From NCBI RefSeq assembly GCF_003144115.1, contig NW_020312017.1:302845-366844 (forward strand): a stretch of 64,000 nucleotides of DNA, read 5' to 3'. Source of the stretch: Tilletiopsis washingtonensis (Eukaryota > Basidiomycota > Exobasidiomycetes > Entylomatales). Positions 32,626-44,235 of the stretch are shown one piece after another; position 1 is the first letter of the stretch, and the number at the start of each line of letters is the position of its first letter. Made by a program: the position numbers and the translations under genes. The notes under the pieces are model-generated. The model ran no database searches. It was given only the letters and a program-made list of their open reading frames with translations, and had not been told where the DNA came from.

Positions 32626-35243
32626 CTACAGGTGTCTCGTCTGTGTCGAGATGATGTGATCGCGTCGTGTGAGGTATCTCCGTGTGCTTCGCCACTCGCT
32701 CTTGCCCTGCTCTCGCCCCTCCAGCGCGCCCTCCTCAACCTCCAGCTCATCTTTCTCATCCTGCTCCTCATCTCCGCTCTTCTCGCCGTCCAGCAGTCCG
32801 ATGATGCGCTCGCAGGCGCGTGCCAGCTCCTGCTCGACGCGCTGCGCCTTCTGCTCGACGCCGCTCATCTTGCCGAGCGCCGAGTCGAGCTCTTGCTGCT
32901 GCGCGGCGCGCAGCTTGAGGATCTCGGCGGCGTGCGCTTTCTCGCACTGCAGGCGCTTCTCCTCCGCCGCATCGAGGTGCGCCTCGAGCTGAGCCTCTTG
33001 CTTGGCCAGCAGACCGATGCGCGTGAGCTGCTCCTCGTTGAGCTGTCTGAGACGAGCAAGTGCCGTCTGATGCTCGTCGTTGAGCGCGCGGATCGACGAC
33101 AGGGCACTGTCGTGCGCCGAGAGCGTCGACTGCTGCTCCTCGGCTGCCTGCGACAGCTTCTGCAGCTCGCTCGAGCAGCGTTCGTACTGCTCTTCCTGCC
33201 GAGTGCTGAGCCAGCGCTGGCGCTCGACCAGGTCGTCCGACGCGTTGCTCTGCTCTGCGTCGGCGCTTGACGCAATGGCATGCGTGTGACGCTTGAGCGC
33301 CACGCTGGTGTCGTGCAGCGTGCGGTCGATGTGGCTGATGCGCTGCTCGGCGGCTGCGGACTTGGTGTTGAGCCAGACGCCAAACTTGCCGAGCTCCTCG
33401 AGGCGCTCCTCGATCGACTTTTTGCCGTGCTCGCGGCCGCACAGCGCTGGTTCGGCCTTGAGCGTGGCGTCGAGGAGCTTGACACTCTCGTCGATGCGGT
33501 GGATGCTGTTGAACAGCCGGCCGGAGGTGTTCTGCACGATCGCCTCGAGACCTTGCATCCGCTGCGCTGCCAGCTCGGCCTTGTCTTGCATCTCCACGAG
33601 CGACGGAGCGGTCGCGACGTAGTTCTCCATCTGCATGTTGAGCTCGCCGCTCAGGTGCACGCGCAGCCGGTCGCAGGCCGACTCGGCCGCCAGCTGCAGC
33701 GAGGCGCTCTGGGCCTGCAGCTGCTGCTGCACGGCCGTGAGGCGCTGCTCGATGTACGCAGGCAGCCCGCCGAACTGCTGCTCGAGAGCATGCTGGCGCT
33801 GAGACAGCTGCTGGCCGTGGTCGGTGAGCGAGGCCTGCTGCAGCAAATCTTCTCTTGCTGCGAGAGGACGGACTGCTGCAGCGCGCGCCGTGTCGAGTCG
33901 ATAAGCTGAAGCTTCTTCATCTCCGCGAGCAGCTGCTCCTCCGTTGAATCGCAGCGACTTATGGCCTTGTCGAGAACACCGTGCTTCTCTTCGAGAGCGG
34001 CAAGCTTCTGCTCGTGCGCCTCGAACGCCGCCTTGAACTCGTGCAGTAGCACACGTGTAGCCTCGTGGAGCTTGTCTGCCTCGTCGCGGCTAGTTTGCTC
34101 GCGCTGCTGGGCGTGCTGAAGCTGGAGCAGCGTCGTCTTGAGCTCTGCGTCACGCTGCTCGAGCGCGGTCTGGTACTCGGCATCACGGCGATCGACGGCT
34201 GCCTTGATCTCTGCCTCGCGCTGCTGGATCTTCGCCTCGTACTGAGCGTCACGCAGTTCGAGCGCGGTCTTGAACTCGATCTTGAGCTGCTCCATCGCCG
34301 TCTTGAGCTCCTCGTACTGCGTACCTTGCTTCTTCACCTCACTCGCGCGCGCCCCGCTCGCAACCTTCTCCATTTCGCTGTGGCGCAGCTCGCGCTCGTG
34401 CGACAGAGGCGCACGCTCTGCCGGCTGCTGCAGTGCGGCCACGTTGGCCTCGAGCTGCTCGAGGCGCTTCTTGGAGACCTGCAGCGAGGCCTTGATGTAA
34501 GGAGACGTCTTGATGCGGCGCGATGAACGGTCCGAGCGGTCACTGCGGCTCGGAGTGATGGGCGTGCCTTGCTCCGCGCCCTTCTGTAGCGGCGCTCCTT
34601 CTTCACGGACCGAGGTGGAAGCGCCAGCCATGCTTGAATGCGTGATGAGAAACTCGTCGAAGGAGAGAGCGTCGGTCATGTCTTTGTCGGAAGAGGCGCC
34701 GACTTGCGAGCCCGAGAAGGAGTCGTCGCTGGCGGACTTGTCCAGCTGCAGCGAGGGCACGTAGAGCTTGTTGTGCCAGGCGGTCCACCACGCGCAGCCC
34801 TGCGTGTCCATCTCGGACCTGAGCACGCGGTGGTCTGAAGCGCCGTGTTTCCACTCCTTGGTCGGCGCACGCGCATTGATGGAGAGCCGCTCGAGCACTG
34901 CGTGGTGCGTCTCGCGCATGGAGATGACCTGCGCACGCAGATGCTCAACGGCCAGCTCCGGATGGAAGGCTGTGGCAATCTGCTGCTGCTTGCGCAGGAT
35001 CCAGCCGCCGCTGCTGCTGCCACGGCCGGCCAGCCACTTGAGAATGAGTCCGGAGGACGAGGCACACTTGGCCAGCTCCTGCACCAGACGCTCCTGCTGC
35101 GCCGCTGGCCACTCGTGCGTGCCCGCGTTGGCAGGCCAGCTCTTGGCTGGCGCCTGGCTACTTGCACTGACTACCTGCGTGCGCCGCGGCGTCGACGTGG
35201 AAGGCGTGCCGCTCGCGCCACTCGTGCCGCTTGTGCTTGCCAT
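32626..35243 (-). CDS. Long coiled-coil protein with an apparent reading-frame break
   Basis: Not recognised. Two overlapping minus-strand frames together look like one coiled-coil protein of roughly 870 residues. The first runs from ATG 35243 (MASTSGTSGASG) to about 33850. It has an N-terminal Trp-rich globular part (LAKCASSSGLILKWLAGRG, later WWTAWHNKLYVPSLQLD), a Ser-rich linker, then continuous heptads. The second frame continues the coil from about 33850 to the TAG at 32626 (LTDHGQQLSQRQHALEQQ onward). The switch is a -1 (equivalently +2) shift near 33844-33857, with no GTGAGT-type donor nearby. Alternatives: an assembly error or real indel, or a 74-base intron with the weak donor GTGTTC ending at the AG before CTTATCG, which also restores frame but removes well-formed heptads. 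The C-terminus is acidic. Function probably structural. Confidence 0.65.
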
Positions 35244-35962
35244 GCTCGGCAGAGCGAGAGCGACGAGTGCCCGATGGCAGGTGAGAAGATGCGTCGGCGG
35301 CGCAGGGTATGCGCGCGCAAGAGGGCCGTGCACAGACGGCCGTGCAGGCAAAGGCGTGATTGGTGGTGCAGGACGGAGCGGTTGGGTGCGGCAGGGAGAG
35401 GCTGTGAGGGCTAAAGAATGTGGTGCGGAAGGTAGAGCGACGGCGCAGTGCTGGCAGGCTCTTCCAGGCGGCGGCAGCGGGCCCAGCTTGCCACTTTGGG
35501 CAGGCCAGGGGTGCGCCCGGCGTTGCCGTGCAACGCGAGCGTGGGAGCCAGCCGCGCGGCGCGTTCCGAGCGATGCGCCGCGCGCCGTGTCTCCCAGCCC
35601 GGCCGCGCTCCGGGCACGCCGCCACCGTTCGAGACTACGACTCTTACTGCGCTGGCCGGCTGCACGCACCCACCTCGCTCGTCAGCATGGCTCTTGTCAC
35701 TTCCCGGCATGCCTCTCTCGTCCCCTCGCTCGCTCTTCACTCGCCAAGGCACACACAGGTTCAGTGCAACGCGCTCCCATTCCATCAGCCGAGCCACATG
35801 CGAGGGGCCTCGGCCGCAGACGAAGGAGCTCTAATGTACAGGCGCAGGTCACGTCACGCGCTTGGAGGAAGCAGGGCATGCGAAGACGCAACGCAGTGTG
35901 TTTTGGGAGAGAAGCAGCGAGGATATGGCAGATGGTGAGGGCAGACACACGCAGCGACGCGC
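35244..35962. other. Intergenic region
   Basis: 719 bp upstream of the coiled-coil gene and downstream of ARB1 (both minus strand). The 11-mer CGACTCTTACT at 35638-35648 recurs at 38481-38491 in the ARB1/mL41 promoter. Open frames here are not convincing. Confidence 0.5.
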
Positions 35963-38153
35963 TCATGCCTTGCCCTTGCCGACGAGCTTGGCCTTCTCGA
36001 TGGCCGCGGCCGAGTTGGCCATGAGCGTCTTCTTGTACGTCTGGATGTCCATGCCGTTCTTCGTGAGGTTGACGATCTTGCCGCCCTTCACCTCCCACAG
36101 GTCCTGCGCCACCTGGCTGATGAGGCGGAAGTCGTGCGACACAATCACCACGCCGCCGGGGAACTCCTTGATGGCGTCGGCGAGCGCGTCGATGCTGCTC
36201 ATGTCCAGGTGGTTCGTCGGCTCGTCGAGCAGCAGCACGTGCGGGTTCTCCATCGCCAGCTGCGAGAAGACGACGCGGTTGCGCAGGCCGTCGGAGAGCG
36301 TGCGGATCGGCGCCGTCTGGTGCGAGCCCGAGAGGCCGAAGCGCCCGATCTGCGAGCGCCAGAACTGCATCTCCTTCTGCGGGAACTTGTCCTTGTACTG
36401 TGGCGGCGAGAGGCGTCAGCTCTGAAGCAGGGCAGCAGGACTGCAGCGCGACGCACCTTCCGCTCCATGTACTCGAGCGGCGAGAGGTCGTACGGCAGCT
36501 GGTCGGCCGAGTGCTGGCTGTACTTGGCCTGCAGAGTCGAGACACGTCAGCACGGACACCCCGGCAGCTACTCTCGCCTCGACGCACCAGCTTCAGGCCC
36601 GCATGCCGCTGCACTGTGCCCTCGGTCGGCTGCAGCGCGCCGGTGATGAGGTTGAGCAGCGTCGACTTGCCCGTGCCGTTCTGGCCCACGATGGCGACGC
36701 GCGAGTCCATGTCGACACCGAGCGAGAGGCCCTTGTACAGGTAGTCCTCGACCTTGCCGCTGTACGAGAAGGCCACCTCGTCGAGCGCAATGATGGGCGG
36801 CGGCAGCTTGCGCACATCCTCGAACTTGAAGCTCAGCGGCCGCGGCGCCGTGACGGGCTGGATGAGGCCGGCGGCCTCCATCTTGTCGATAATCTTCTGC
36901 TTCGACTTGGCCTGCTTGACCAGGTTGGCGTACGTACCGGCACTGGCGATGAACTTCTTGATGTGCTGGATCTCGTCCTGCTGCTTGGCGTACGCCTTCA
37001 TCTGGTTCGTCTCGTTCTCCGTCTTCGTGCGCACGTACGTCGAGTAGTTGCCGCCGTAGTACACGAGCTTCTTGTGGTGCGTCAGGTCCATGATGTTGGT
37101 GCAGACCGAGTCCATGAAGTCGGCCGAGTGCGACGTGAAGACGAGAATGTGGTTGTACGTCGAGAGGTACGCCTCGAGCCACACGACGGCCTCGAGGTCC
37201 AAGTGGTTCGTCGGCTCGTCGAGCAGCAGCAGGTGCGGCTTGATGAAGAGGGCACGCGCAAGCGCCACGCGCATGCGCCAGCCACCGGACAGGTCCTTGG
37301 TCGGCTTGTGCATCATCGTCTTGGAGAAGCCGAGACCGTGCAGAATGGCACCGGCCTTGGCCTCGAACGTCGACGGGTCGAGCTCCTCGAGCTCCTCGTA
37401 CTTGAGCTCGAGGCCCACCTCGTCGACCTCGTCGGCGACGGACATGATCTCGATCTCCTTTTCGAGACGCGCCACCTTCTTCTTGGCCGACTCGATGCAG
37501 TACTCGAGGCCGTTCTGCTCCGACGGCTCGACCTCGCCTTGCACGAGGTAGAGCTGCACACGTACCCAGCCTCGTCAGCCATAGTCCCGCATGCCCGGCC
37601 GCTCGCGCTGCCACTCACGTCGATGCTCTCGGGGATCTCAACATCGCGGTGCGCGAGCGCCTCGAGCAGCGTCGTCTTGCCCGAGCCGTTCTCGCCGAGC
37701 AGGCCGTACCTGCAGCGCCGCTGCGTCAGCCTGCCGCTTGCAGGAGCTGCCGCACGCAGCACACTCACCGCTGGCCGTAGTTGAGCACGATCTCGGCGCC
37801 GTCGACGAGGAGGCGGCCGTGGAAGGACATGGTGAAGTTGTCAATGTGGATGTCGCGGCTCTGCTTGTCGGAGGTGAGCACGCCCGAGGCGTTGCGCTCC
37901 GTGGCGACGGCGAGCTTCTTCATGTCGCTCAGGTCCTCCACCGATGTGGCGGCGCTGGTGTTGGTGAGCGGCGTGGCGGTGCTGGAGCCGTTGGTGGTGG
38001 TGGTGCCCTTGGAGGAGCCGTCCTTCTCGCTCTTGGCGGCGGCCTTGGCGGCCTTCTCGCTGTGTGGGAGAGGGTCAGTGCGGGCGCAGCGGTGTGCTGC
38101 AGCAGGCACACGCACGCCTGGCGCTTGGCCTTGGAGGCAGAGACCGGCGGCAT
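35963..38153 (-). CDS. ARB1: ABC-F ATPase ARB1 (ABCF2 type), ribosome biogenesis
   Basis: Soluble twin-cassette ATPase needed for 40S and 60S subunit production and shuttling between nucleus and cytosol. Exons 38153-38116, 38059-37769, 37709-37619, 37553-36588, 36528-36457 and 36397-35963 give 630 residues (yeast 610). Cassette 1: Walker A GENGSGKTT, signature LSGGWRMRVALARAL, Walker B LLLLDEPTNHLD. Cassette 2: Walker A GQNGTGKST, signature LSDGLRNRVVFSQL (the LSDGL form is characteristic of Arb1), Walker B again LLLLDEPTNHLD. There are no membrane segments. The N-terminus is Lys/Ala/Ser-rich. The linker between cassettes has ENETNQMKAYAKQQDEIQHI. The C-terminus is Lys-rich, ending KLVGKGKA. 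Divergent from mL41. Confidence 0.96.
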
Positions 38154-38634
38154 GCTGGGCGGGCGCGAGAGCGGGACGAGCGGGGCTGAGGTCTCGGGGG
38201 AGCAGCGGAGAGGGCGCTGCGAGTGCGAGAGGCTACGGCGCGGGCCGTGTGGTGGAGCGAGGTGTGAGAGGTTAAAGAGAGCTCCGACTGACGAGACAGA
38301 GGGAGGCAGGGATGATGAGGGCCGAGAGGATCGCTGCCCGCCGCTGTGAATTCTTGGGTGCGGCTGCGCACGAACGAGACGGCACGGCTGCCGCGCTGCA
38401 AATCTCAGCTTGTGCGTCACGAGGCGAGTGGAGCGCTGGCGGCGCAAATCTGCAAGCCCGAATTCCACCTCGCCTAGTCGCGACTCTTACTACAAGCACC
38501 TCAGCTGCGGGCTGTAGTCGTCGAGCGTGGGAGCAGCGCGACCTTCTTGCACCTGACCTCGCCTCAGCAGCAGCGGCCTGCCTCCGCACCGCACCCTCCA
38601 TCGCCGTCACCCTCGCCCCCCAGCACCCTTGCCG
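38154..38634. promoter_or_regulatory. Divergent promoter of ARB1 and mL41
   Basis: 481 bp between the two start codons. It holds CGACTCTTACT (38481-38491), overlapped by CTACAAG (38490-38496); TGTAG at 38513-38517 makes CTACA...TGTAG, a spaced version of the palindrome arms at 28072-28089. No TATA box seen. Confidence 0.55.
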
Positions 38635-39351
38635 ATGTCCTTCCGGCCAACCCTGGCGCTGCTGAGCAAGGCCTCGCGCCTGCCGCTCAGCTCCAAGAAG
38701 GGCAACAAGGACTTCTACAAGGGTGCGCCCTGCCGCACCACCGCCTCTTCTTTGGCCTGCCTCTGATGCCCCTCGCTCTACAGGCACGCGCACGCCAAAC
38801 GTGCTGCTGCGCAAGCGCATCGCGCTCGCAGACAAGCACGGCATGCAGCTCTATGACGAGTTCGGCCGGCCCGCCACGTGGAACAAGCGCACGCACCGCA
38901 TCGACGAGGCCCGCGTGCCCGCGTACATCGTCCCGCCCGGCCTGGCGGACACGCCGGTGAGTGCGAAGCGCGAGCAGCGCAAGAGCTATGCGTGGCGACC
39001 GATGTGATGCGCAGTGGCAGATGCGATGGCATAGCTCGCGAGAGTCGAGGCGCCGCTGCCTTGGTGCCCAGGCGCCATCTACTGCGTGCTGACCCACCAC
39101 CTAGCTGCGGCCATACGTCTACATGGGCCCCGCCTCGTCCTCAGGCGTGCCCATGCCCGCACCCGGCTACCCTGGCGGGCCGAAGATGGAGCCCAAGCGC
39201 GGGCTGGACGCAGACTACTACGAGGCAGTGAGCGAGGAGATCTGGCAACGGAGAGAGGCGGCGGATGGCGAGGTGAGTGCTGCTGTGCGAGGAAAGAGTC
39301 CAGGGGGATGAGGCTGACCAGGGGAAATAGGGCTCGGGTTCGAAGCGGTAG
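38635..39351 (+). CDS. Mitochondrial large-subunit ribosomal protein mL41
   Basis: Structural protein of the mitochondrial 54S ribosomal subunit (MRPL27 in yeast, MRPL41 in human). Exons 38635-38722, 38784-38956, 39105-39272 and 39331-39351 give 149 residues, close to yeast's 146. The N-terminus (MSFRPTLALLSKASRLPL) is presequence-like. Family motifs: KKGNKDFYKGTRTPNVLLRK, then ARVPAYIVPPGLADTPLRPYVY, equivalent to the conserved VP-x-L...LKPYV block. The last exon adds only GSGSKR. Its acceptor (TAG at 39328-39330 after GCTGAC) is in phase, but another CAG acceptor at 39373-39375 would also stay in frame and give a longer tail, so the 3' end is less certain than the rest. Confidence 0.82.
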
Positions 39352-40134
39352 TGGATAATACGATTGCATGCAGGCAATCAGTGGCCGCGCGACCGGCGAG
39401 GAGCTCGGCGGAATCAGCCAGGTCGGATCGCTGCTGCCAAAGAGGCCGAGAGGGAGCTGTGGCGTCAGGCGAGGCGTGCACAGCTTCAGATGCGCGGTGA
39501 GCAGTGCGCCAGTGGGTGGCATGGGATGAAAGTGCAGCGCTCGCAACAGTGTTTGCCTCGCAACGCTACCTTTAGCAACGCAGAAGGGTTGCGCGCCAGC
39601 AGCAGGCGCAGCTCGTCGATCTTGCAGGCTGCAGTGGCTCTCCAGCGCTGTTGCCATGGGGCTGTGGGCGTCTGCCGTTGCCCGACGCCCACAGATCCAT
39701 GTCACTACGGCTCAGAGTGCTGCGAATCCTGAACGAGCCTCGCACGAGCTTGGCGAAGAGCGAGCCCTGCTTGCTCACCGCACCCATGCTGCGCTCATGC
39801 GCTGCTGCTTCACGCAGCGGAAGCGCGCGTCTTGCGAGCGCCGCGCTGTGCGCACACAGCTACGGAGAGCAGACAGGCGCGAACGGAGTGAGAATGGCCT
39901 GGTTTCAGAATTGCTGGAACTGGGGTAGCAGTGCGGTACAGAGAAAGAGCGGCTTGTATGGTGTCGGTCGAAGATGGGACGTGGAAGGTGGTGGGACCAG
40001 ATGTGGGCGAAGGAGCAGCCTCGCACGGTCCCGTGGTGCCCTTGCCCGACGTACGCTCGTTAGTCCACAGGTCGGAGTGCAGCCCTTGACTGGTGGCGGC
40101 CCGAGAGAGCGACAGCGGCGAAGTGATGCCCCAT
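39352..40134. other. Intergenic region with coding-like fragments
   Basis: 783 bp between mL41 and the stop of the TMEM69-like gene. Plus-strand pieces look partly coding, for example IAAAKEAERELWRQARRAQL near 39430-39490, followed by a GTGAGC donor-like site, and a helical stretch RASHELGEERALLAHRTHAA near 39730-39790. I could not join them into a consistent gene by splice signals. They may be an alternative 3' end of mL41 or a small separate gene. Confidence 0.4.
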
Positions 40135-41740
40135 CTAAGCGTCCGTCTTCTTGCGCTTGCCCTCCGCAATCTCCTGCTTCTTCTTCCGCTCCTCCTCCTC
40201 CTTCTGCTGTGCCTTCTTCTTCTCCTCTTCCTTGGCCTTGCGCTCCTCCTCCTCCTTTGCCTTGCGCTCCCTGTTGCGCGGGCGAACAGAGCGTCAGTGC
40301 GGCGCTCGCGGGGCTCAGGGTCGAAGCGCAGGAGAGAGAAGCAAGGGGGGCAACTCACTCCTCCTCCTTCTTGGGGTTGCGGATCTTCACAAACGAGTCG
40401 CCGTCCTCGGTGTTGGGCTCGGCCTCGAGATCGCCGCCGATCTTCTCCTGCCGCATCTTGCCGCCCTGGTTGCCCTTGGCACTGCGCTCCGCCGCCGCAA
40501 ACTTCTCCGCGCCCTGGCTCTGCACCAGGTTCGCCAGCTTCTGCGCCGAGCCGCGCGCCGAGGAGAGCGACTTGTCCGAGTTGTAGTAGTTCTGCTCGCA
40601 GAGGACACGTGAGCGATGGGCAAGTGAAGGAAGGGAGCAAGGAATCACGCACCGTGCCGGCAAGCGTCGCGATGATGCTGGTACCCACGGCAGCCGTCAG
40701 CCAGAAGCGGTACGAGCTGTACCACTTCGGTGCCCAGCCGGCCGTCGTGGCCTTGAGGTCGATGAACCACGTCACCACGTAGGCGCCAAACTGCGTCACG
40801 AGCGCCATCTCCGGCGCGAGGGCGAGCGAGGGCCAGCCCAGGAAGATGGGCACGACGCCGAGGAAGAAGCGCCGGTTGCCCACGGCGCCGCCGTACTTGG
40901 CGAACTCGAAGCCCCAGTGGATGGCGCCGAGGAAGGAGAGGATGATGGCACCGTACGAGATCTGCACGTTTTGCGCGTGCAGAAGCAGCGCCGAGGCCGT
41001 CTCGAAGGACATGGAGGAGTCAAGACCTAGAACACTGAAATCAGCGACGCAAGAGAGGGGAGAGGGAGAGAGGCTCACCCTCGGCGACGAGCTTGGCCTG
41101 CCGCGCCAGGTAGATGGAGGCGCCGGCGGTCGAGACGTAGGGAATCACACCTGCGTCGCACACCGGTCAGTGCAAGCATGGAGGGCTGGGAGAGGGCGAG
41201 ACGACGCACCGGCGGCACCCCAGAGCAGCGCCGGACGCGGCATGGCCTGGAACATCTCGCCCGAGATGGTCTTCTGCAGCGGCGTGGAAGAAGGAGTGTG
41301 AGTCACGGCGAAGAGTAGAACAGCAGCGTGCGGGCTGGTGTAGTCCAGGCGGGCAGCGCACACACAGTGCCAGGCGGCTCATCATGCGGACACTCCTTTA
41401 CACCTCTCCTTTGCCGCCTTCCCTGCGCCTTGGTGACTGCTGTTTCCATGCCACTCACCGCATCGCTGAACAGCTCGCCCGCATCGTGGCCCTTGTCCTC
41501 CTTGCCGCCCGAGCCGCCGGCGACGGCGCTCTCGATGCTGGCGCGCAGCTGGCTGGCCTCCTGCTTGACATTCTTTGCCGCCTGGCCAAACGAGCCCGAC
41601 GCCGGCGCGCCGGCCTGCTCGCGCGCCTCGAGGCGGGCCGGGGAGGAGTAGAAGGGCCGCAGCGGCGCCGCGACGGCGACGCGAGGCAGGGCGCGAGGGA
41701 GAGAGGCGCGAAGGAGAGGACGGGAGAGACGGGGCAGCAT
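40135..41740 (-). CDS. TMEM69/DUF3429-family mitochondrial membrane protein
   Basis: Exons 41740-41459, 41273-41210, 41150-41079, 41026-40653, 40591-40359 and 40270-40135 give 386 residues. A strong mitochondrial presequence (MLPRLSRPLLRASLPRALPR, then RPFYSS) is followed by a polar linker and about five membrane segments: RPALLWGAAGVIPYVSTAGA; YGAIILSFLGAIHWGFEFA; RFFLGVVPIFLGWPSLAL; ALVTQFGAYVVTWFIDL; FWLTAAVGTSIIATLAG. The YGA-x-ILSFLGA-x-HWG block is the hallmark of DUF3429/TMEM69 proteins, whose molecular function is unknown. The C-terminal 120 residues are soluble and end in a very basic/acidic EEEERKAKEEEKKKAQQKEE helix. All introns are in phase. Divergent from the next gene. Confidence 0.88.
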
Positions 41741-42586
41741 GGCGGGCGAAGGCGGCGCGGACGACGGAGGAGGAGATGGAGGGAAGAAGGCAAGCTTGGC
41801 GTCGACGAGCCGTCTGCGCTCTGCACAGGCCACGCCGAGCATCCCTCCAGCCGAGGCCGGCGACGGCGAGCTGCCTCGGGCAGCGCTGAGAGCCGGGCAG
41901 CGTTCCCGCGGCAGGTCCCACAGCGCAGCCGCCTCCACCTGCGCCTGCCGCGTGACGTCGCGCAGCGCTGCCGCCGCCGATCTGCCGCCCGCTCGCGGTG
42001 CGTGGGAGCATCGGCCTGCCGCTGCGTCTCTATCGCCGTGCGCCCGCTGCACGCTGCCGCTGCTGTCGACGTCGTCTGCAGACAGGACATGCCTGCGGCG
42101 GACGTCAAAAGAGCTCGACGTCAAGTCCCAGGCTGAAGAGCGCCCAGAAGAGAGGGTGTCGCGCGACTGGCGCACGCACGGGCCCTATCGACGACGCGTG
42201 CGGCGCGAGGAGCTGTGCCGGCGCCGACCGCCTTCTGCAGCGCGCGCATCTCAGCACAGGCTAGGCTTGAGCGTGTGCAGCGGTGCCGCAGAGAAGTACA
42301 CGGCTGCTCAGGCTCGACAGAGGCAGACGGCAGAGGCAGGCACGCTGCTCGGCGAGGAGAAGCGGCGGCGGCGGCGGCGGCGGCGCGCGCGGATGAGGAT
42401 GCGGGGTGCAGCTGCTGCGCACGCGGCCGGCCTGCATGCTGCGCATCTGCCGGGCGCGCTAAGGCCATCAGACCCTCGCCGTCGTGGCACTCAAGCGCCA
42501 CTGCGCTGCTCCTCTCTCTCTCTGCTCTTCCTCCATCCTCTCTGCCTCTCCCACCTTCCTCTTTCCTCCTCCGCCTCTCTTTCCTC
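41741..42586. other. Intergenic, divergent promoter region
   Basis: 846 bp between two divergent genes. It contains a CGG-rich run at about 42362-42390 and a pyrimidine-rich tract (42505-42585) directly before the rightward ATG. Open frames here are long because of the GC content but lack coding features. Confidence 0.5.
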
Positions 42587-43870
42587 ATGGTGCACGGCGC
42601 CCTCCTCGCCGGCGCCGTCGCAGGCGTCGCCGCGGCCGTGACGTTCGAAGTGACCGTCTTTGCGCCGTGGCGCGCGCAGAACTGGCCTTCGGGCGTCGCC
42701 GCCGGCCTGCGCTCCGAATGGGCCAGCATCAAGGCCGAGTTCCGCGACGTCGTCGGCGGCGCCGAGCCGCACGTGGCGCGCGCACACGCGATGGAGAACA
42801 GGGAGAGAAGGCGGCGCGAGCAGCAGGCGAGACAGGAGACGCAGGAGGAGGAGGAGGCGCGAGATCTGCGCGAGCTGCGAGAGGAGATTGAGCAGTTCGA
42901 GATGCACGAGCGCCAGTCGGCCCTCGTGCGGCGACGCATGCGCGACGAGTTTGATGCGGGATTTGCGAGTGGCGCGCAGCGCAGCCAGGGGCAGCAGGGC
43001 ATGAGGAGACGTGTGGGCGCTGCTTCGCACGAGGTGAGTTTGTGTGCCGGTATGCTCACTGTGTGCGATGCCAGGTACTGACCTGGTCTTGTCCTAAAGA
43101 CCAACGACGTCCCCGCTTTGCCACCCAAGCCCTCCTCGCCCACGTCTTCGCGCGCCGCATCCACCGCTCCTCGGTCGCCCTCGGCCTCGCAGCGCAGCCG
43201 CAGCGGCACGCTCATCGACCTGACCGACGCTGCGCCCGCATCTAGCAACGGCGGCGCGCATCCCGACTCCGGTCCGCCCACGCCGCGCTCCGGCGCCAGC
43301 TCTTCTCCACGCGCCCAGCCGCTGCCCTTCCACGCCTCGCTCTCCTCGCACGACGCCCTGCTCGCGCCTCCGTCTCCCTCCATGCGCCGCAGCAGTCACA
43401 GCGGCAGCGTGCGCTCCTCAAATGATGGCGCGAGCGACTTTGCCATCGTCTCGCCCCCGCCTTCCGTCGCATGGAGCGACGCCGCCTTTAGCCACTCCGG
43501 CTCCGACGCAGGCGTCGGCGCCGCACCGCTCTCGCGCGGGCCTTCGTCCCTCGGCACGCCTTCGTCGCACATCTTCGACGATACGGACGCCGATCCCTTC
43601 GACTCGGCTGCCGCCGCGGCCAGCCAGAGCGGCAGCGCCATGTTCCACTCTGCCGAGCGCGACGAGAGCGCGTGGCGCATGCCGGGTGCCTCCACCAGCG
43701 GCGGCAGTCGCAACGGTGGCAGCCGCCACGGCAGTGCACGCAGCGAGACGGCCCTGTCCGACGAGGAAGAGTGGGAGCGCCTCAGCTACGCCTCTGCTTC
43801 TGCCTCGGCGACGAGTCCGCGCGCCAGCATGCGTGCCCTGCGCGACGCTGAGGCTGAGAGCCGACTCTGA
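42587..43870 (+). CDS. Unknown membrane-anchored, Ser-rich protein
   Basis: Not recognised. Exons 42587-43033 and 43100-43870 give 405 residues. The N-terminus carries a hydrophobic segment (LLAGAVAGVAAAVTFEVTVF) that could be a signal anchor, followed by RAQNWPSGVAAGLRSEWASI. Next is a charged coiled coil (about residues 65-120; RRRREQQARQETQEEEEARD). After the intron the protein is Ser/Pro/Ala-rich with acidic patches and an exposed SDEEEWERLSYASASAS near the end. A tail-facing-cytosol organelle protein is plausible. There is no catalytic motif. Confidence 0.75.
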
Positions 43871-44235
43871 GCGGCGCCCGAGACGTCCCACCTCCTTGTG
43901 CGCCGTGCCGGGCGCTTCACATACCTGCACACACACACGCCGTGCACCCTCTCATTCTTCTCATGTAGCATCCTTTTACCATCCGTCCTCTTCATCTCGC
44001 TCGCTTCCTCGCCTTGTCTCGCGCCCCGCATCTTCATCTGTACATCTACATAGCACTCCAGCCCCGTCGCTCTCAACCATTGCGCCTCGTCGCCTCGGCT
44101 CGAGCGTCAAATCGTGATCATTCCAGTCTCATCAGAGTCCCTCCTCTCCACCTATCCCAGCCCGAGCCAGTCGCGCTCGAGGAAGGTGGCGCAAGCCTGC
44201 GTTGCCTTGGCATGGCAGCAGCGTGCGGAAGCTTC
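43871..44235. other. Convergent 3' intergenic region
   Basis: 365 bp between the stops of the unknown membrane-anchored protein (+) and clathrin light chain (-). It contains a short CA run near 43928-43938 and pyrimidine-rich 3' untranslated-type sequence. No gene seen. Confidence 0.6.

Noticed and set aside
33900-34030. 74-base intron with donor GTGTTC to explain the frame break in the coiled-coil gene
   Set aside because: It restores frame but the donor is unlike all others here and the removed segment has well-formed heptads; kept only as an alternative.
39331-39351. Possible tRNA B-box in GGTTCGAAGC
   Set aside because: It does not match the full B-box, has no A-box or cloverleaf around it, and it fits the last exon of mL41 in frame.
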